Source: Tritrichomonas musculus | Taxonomy: Eukaryota; Parabasalia; Tritrichomonadida; Tritrichomonadidae | Assembly (NCBI GenBank): GCA_039105265.1 | Contig: JAPFFF010000365.1 | Coordinates: 1-24,571, forward strand | Length of the DNA: 24,571 nt | Direction of reading: 5' to 3' | Shown: positions 21,063 to 24,571 of the stretch, piece by piece | How positions within the stretch are numbered: the first letter of the stretch is position 1 | How the letters are laid out: the number at the start of each line of letters is the position of its first letter | Notes under the pieces: generated by a model | What the model was told of the DNA's origin: nothing | The model's database searches: none | What the model saw: only the letters and a program-made list of their open reading frames with translations | Program-made: the position numbers and the translations under genes

Positions 21063-23624
21063 TTATATACAACAACCGATATCGAAAGCCAAACACATAA
21101 CTTCATTCATGATTCTCTTTGACATAGACAATACTTGAATACCCAATAACGAAAAGTTAAAATGTTTATCAATTGGTTTCAACGTCTTCACTGCATGATT
21201 ATCAGTACCTTTAAGGTTATTATCTTCAACGATTTTGTAATAGTTCTTCTTCCAATATCTATCTAACTCCTCCCCTTCATTGAAATACTTAAAGTCTTTC
21301 TCAATTGATCTCTCAATCGTCTTCCCATAGCAAGAATTCATGATCAACTTATAGAGTTGTTGTAAAGGATTACCACTCTTCTTATACTCCAAACGTTTGC
21401 TAAAGATATTCCTTATCTCTTTCTGTATCGTGTAATCTTTCTTGCCATTCCAATAGTACCCTCTCACTAACTTGAACTCTATCTCTTGAAACTTAATCAA
21501 ATCCTCAAGAATGATGTTATCGACAGTCATTTTAACAACCTCTCCATCCTTCAAATTATCATCATTCAAATTCAAACCGTCAACTTTTCTAACAATCAAC
21601 GGAAACGGATAATGTTTATTCACTTTCGTTATCTCAATATCGACAACATATGCCGACTGCTTTGAAAGAAATTTGTAATTGAGTTTATCTTCTGTTATCA
21701 CTATCGGCCTCCCTTCAACTGTATACAATCTCGCCATTGCTGATGGATATAAACTAACCGCATCGAAATCACACAAAGGTACCGTTGTATGCCATTTCTT
21801 ATTGTAAGCCGTCATGCATCTACCTCCATATATAGCCCTTGAGCAAAACTTTCTAACGACTCCACCTAACTCAAACAAATTACGATTAGGATAATAGACC
21901 CTTTGCTTAAACACTTCATTAGCCAAAGACGATATCGAAATGAACTTAAATGGATCAATATCGAAATCCTCAATGAAACCATTCCTGAATTTATTAAAGC
22001 CTTCTCTCAAAATATTCACATCTTGCTGACAATAAAATGAACAATACTTCCACATATCAAACTTGTCATCATCAATCCTACATCCATCGATACCATCTAT
22101 GTTCTCCTTAAATACATTCATCTGCTCATCTGTCCAAGGTTCAACCTCAAACAATCCCGCTTCCGAAATCACACCAACACCACCTCTATTCAACCTATCC
22201 AAAGTGTAATAGTTATACGGAAACAACTCTTTCTTGATACCTTTAATGTCAAACATCTTTGGTAACTCTGACAACTTACATGATAATACCGGAAGTGTAT
22301 CCTTGAAATGAATTACCTTTCCATTAAACCTTACATCAGCCATCATCGTCTTCGTACCTTTAATGATTGATTTAATGATACCGTTATACATCGTCTTCTG
22401 AACCTTCTTACTTCCAACCTTAACCTTATCCTCATACGTACCCGTTGGACGAATCATCCTGATATCATAAGCCAAATTATGAAAGTACACAACAGCACCA
22501 TCAGGTAAATAGTTCAATAGATCTTTATCGCAATCTTCACCTCTAAACTCTTTCTTAATCTTCCCGTTATCCTTATGCAAAACACACATGAATGGTCTAT
22601 GGCACTCCTCTGAGGTATCAGCTTCAAAGTCCGCATACCAGTACGTAGGTGGTACTTTCTTTGGTTCACACTTAACTGGTTTCTTCTCAAATGGAGCCAT
22701 CAAACGAGTACAATATTTGGAATCGTAAGTGAGATCCGTTATCTCTTTGTCATCTAAATCATTATAGAAAACCGTATTCAAAACCTTATACTGACCGAAA
22801 GTGATTGGTCTAAAGTAATTTTGCTTAAACAATTCTCTAACTAAATTCGAAGAAGTAATGAAATAACGACCTGTTCGCCAATGATCTACATGCCATTCCT
22901 TATTGTATTTATCATCTTCACACTCACTTAAATGCTTAATGTAATACGTACTGAACTCTGTCTTCTCTTCAATAAAGTAATGCTTCTGATATATGTTAAA
23001 ATGATGTGTTCTATTTGATTCCTCTTCGTCAACACCCATATAACATTTACGTTTACCTTCACTAGTTGATTCAACTGATTTCTTTTTGTTTTTGCCACTT
23101 ACATCATCATCAATGTACGTTAACTTGATATGTATACCGAATTCCATACACAATTCATTAATAGAACTCTGAGACAAATATCTATTTCGAATCCTCAAAC
23201 GAATCTTGTGTAATGTAACTTTATCGTAACATCCAGTTTGCTCTAACGCATACACAAAGCAACAATCATTTAATTCTCTTCTCTGCTTACCCTTTCCATC
23301 CACCAACGAATCAAATATCTGCAACCTCTTAAGATATTCAACAACCCTTTTCGGAACCGTCTCCTTCGTCAGATATTGAAAGAAAGAACCATCCCTATCG
23401 TTATTTCCATTGTAATGTTCAAACAAAGAGAACTTAAGTGCTGAAAACAATGACCATGTTGGTAACTCTTCACCTCCATTCTCATAGAAAAATTCTGGAG
23501 CTTTACTTTCAAGATCAAACACAAAATTCTCTTCTGTAAAGTTTTCCATCAATTTATTGAATATCTCTGGTGTCAACGGTTTCGTTTTCCATGAACCATT
23601 AACATTAAACTGAATCTTATACAT
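21063..23624 (-). pseudogene. Maverick/Polinton protein-primed DNA polymerase B, incomplete (fossil)
   Basis: About 853 residues are readable from the first ATG of the frame. Numbering from it: a ~330-residue N-terminal region with the NDCCFVYALEQ segment near 119-129; Exo I as YADFEADT near 330; Exo II as HNLAYDIRMI near 382; Exo III as YCQQDV near 531; YGGR near 600, matching the YxGG linker motif of protein-primed polymerases; motif A as DFDAVSLYPS near 619-628; and motif B as KLIMNSCYGK near 759. This order (3'-5' exonuclease, then palm and fingers) is diagnostic of family B, and the long N-terminal extension is typical of Mavericks rather than phage phi29. In a living element it copies the linear genome from a protein primer. 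Recognisable homology ends at the left boundary, so I treat it as a broken copy. Confidence 0.85.
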
Positions 23625-23726
23625 CTGTATTATCGGTAACTTCGCAATTGTATCTTCAAAGAACTCCTTCAATCTCGGAAACAACAATCGTCTACCTTCT
23701 TTGTTAAGTGATTCGAAATTGATTTC

Positions 23727-24571
23727 TCAATTGTATGAATTTAACTCCAATCTTTCCATGATATCATCAACTAACGGCTTTTGTTTACCCTTATTTTCTT
23801 TCCATTCATCAAACGTTATCTTATTCATTTCATTGATTTCTTTTGGTGTAGCATTCATGATTTCCATAGCTTCAACTCTTTTCTTATTCCTCAACGCATC
23901 TTCCGTCTTCCAAAATTCACGAAAATCCTTAGCATGTTCCCTAATCGAATCCAAAGTTGATTTATCTCTTTGGTATATCAAACGATCGAACCTTGAAGCC
24001 CTCTCACTTTTGCCTTCATCTACATGAACTCTATATCTATCTCTATCGAATTTCTTAAAGAATTCATCATCTTCTTTTCGTTTATATTCATCACTATCGA
24101 CATACCTCTTTGGTTCTTTGTTTAACTTTGGTGGTAATGGTTTCAGTAATGGTTTATTCTTAATCATTTCATTCAACGCTTTCGTATAATTCTTAACACT
24201 TTCGCCAAACATATACATATTATCATAATCACCATCACCTTCATAACCCATACCAATTATCGTATATGCTATCATCCTTGTCAATGGTTCAACGGCTCGT
24301 TCAGGATCTTCATCAGCTCTAACGAGAATGTCATCCATCTCCTTCTCAGTAATGCCAATCACAAACGCCAAATCAGCCAAATGCCCAAAACCATCATCAT
24401 CATTACTCTTACACATTTCGCTCAACGCCTTCGTATAATTATAAACCCTTTCCGTAAACCTATGCACATTATCGTAATCTGTATCACCTTTGTAACCCAT
24501 ATCAAGTATCGTATTCGATATCCATAACACCAATGGCTCATTGAGTCGTTCAGGTGCACCTTCAGCATTAA
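23727..24571 (-). CDS. Unrecognised Maverick-associated open frame upstream of polB, partial at the right edge
   Basis: The frame is open from the right edge of the window (reading NAEGAPERLNEPL at the edge), so the true start lies outside; about 281 residues are visible. The first ~170 residues contain two copies of an 83-residue module. Conserved points are PER..EPL, then MGY[K/E]GD[T/G]DYDN, then NYTKAL[S/N]EM. The remainder is highly charged and likely helical, including a KPLPPKLNKEPKR linker and a segment rich in K, R, E and D. I see no signal peptide, membrane segment or catalytic motif. It lies directly upstream of the polymerase on the same strand. That is the place where phi29-like systems put the terminal protein gene, but nothing in the residues proves this. 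It belongs to the Maverick fossil. Confidence 0.6.
   Translation of the reverse strand, partial: NAEGAPERLNEPLVLWISNTILDMGYKGDTDYDNVHRFTERVYNYTKALSEMCKSNDDDGFGHLADLAFVIGITEKEMDDILVRADEDPERAVEPLTRMIAYTIIGMGYEGDGDYDNMYMFGESVKNYTKALNEMIKNKPLLKPLPPKLNKEPKRYVDSDEYKRKEDDEFFKKFDRDRYRVHVDEGKSERASRFDRLIYQRDKSTLDSIREHAKDFREFWKTEDALRNKKRVEAMEIMNATPKEINEMNKITFDEWKENKGKQKPLVDDIMERLELNSYN

Larger units (their letters stand above)
21063..24571 (-). mobile_element. Maverick/Polinton fossil, partial (polymerase end), continuing past the right edge
   Basis: This holds a protein-primed family B DNA polymerase region and an open frame immediately upstream on the same strand. The family is Maverick/Polinton, giant virus-like DNA elements known to be very numerous in T. 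vaginalis. No integrase, packaging ATPase, protease, capsid genes or terminal inverted repeats lie within the window, so element ends cannot be placed. It is incomplete here and appears broken, with roughly one or two interruptions in the visible part. Long open stretches and well-kept polymerase motifs suggest a young copy. On its left it abuts the repeat gene. Confidence 0.8.

Noticed and set aside
20962-21096. Extension of the repeat protein upstream of MGIN
   Set aside because: The frame is open but contains no ATG there and runs into the polymerase segment; the initiator-like TCATT lies inside this stretch.
23701-24027. Plus-strand 108-residue open frame
   Set aside because: It lies antisense to the Maverick-associated frame, has no recognisable motif and no supporting context.

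Overview
The window looks like nuclear DNA of a trichomonad parasite, most likely Trichomonas vaginalis or a close relative. The reasons are a protein-primed family B DNA polymerase of the Maverick/Polinton type that is abundant in that genome, AT-rich intronless open frames, and a trichomonad-style initiator (TCATT) about 20 bases before the start codon of the repeat gene. Species assignment is an inference from family resemblance, not a database match.

Layout. (1) Bases 1 to about 20,553 are one giant tandem array of a 54-bp unit: about 378 full-length units plus three shortened ones. It runs off the left edge, so its full size is unknown. Units fall into two classes by their last ten or so bases and carry a handful of recurring single-base variants, so the array reads like a long coded string with large internal block duplications. 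(2) The right part of the array (14,474-20,553) is the body of a minus-strand gene starting at 20,961. It encodes a ~2,185-residue protein with a Ser/Asp/Asn/Gln-rich head, itself containing 40-residue repeats, followed by ~114 copies of an 18-residue Pro/Asn/Gln-rich repeat. Two shortened units at 14,389-14,473 move the reading frame, so the predicted protein ends at 14,404. The left ~14.3 kb stays open in the same repeat phase, but as a separate frame running off the window. (3) Bases 20,962-21,062 are a short AT-rich spacer with the putative initiator. (4) Bases 21,063-24,571 are part of a Maverick/Polinton fossil on the minus strand: an incomplete protein-primed DNA polymerase B, and upstream of it an unrecognised open frame with an 83-residue internal duplication, cut by the right edge.

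How the parts relate: the polymerase and the frame upstream of it belong to the mobile element. The repeat gene has its own start and initiator directly against the end of the recognisable polymerase region and seems to be an independent transcription unit. The most unusual content is the array: a hyper-expanded coding minisatellite with two unit classes, higher-order structure and sharply different variant content in its left and middle/right parts.
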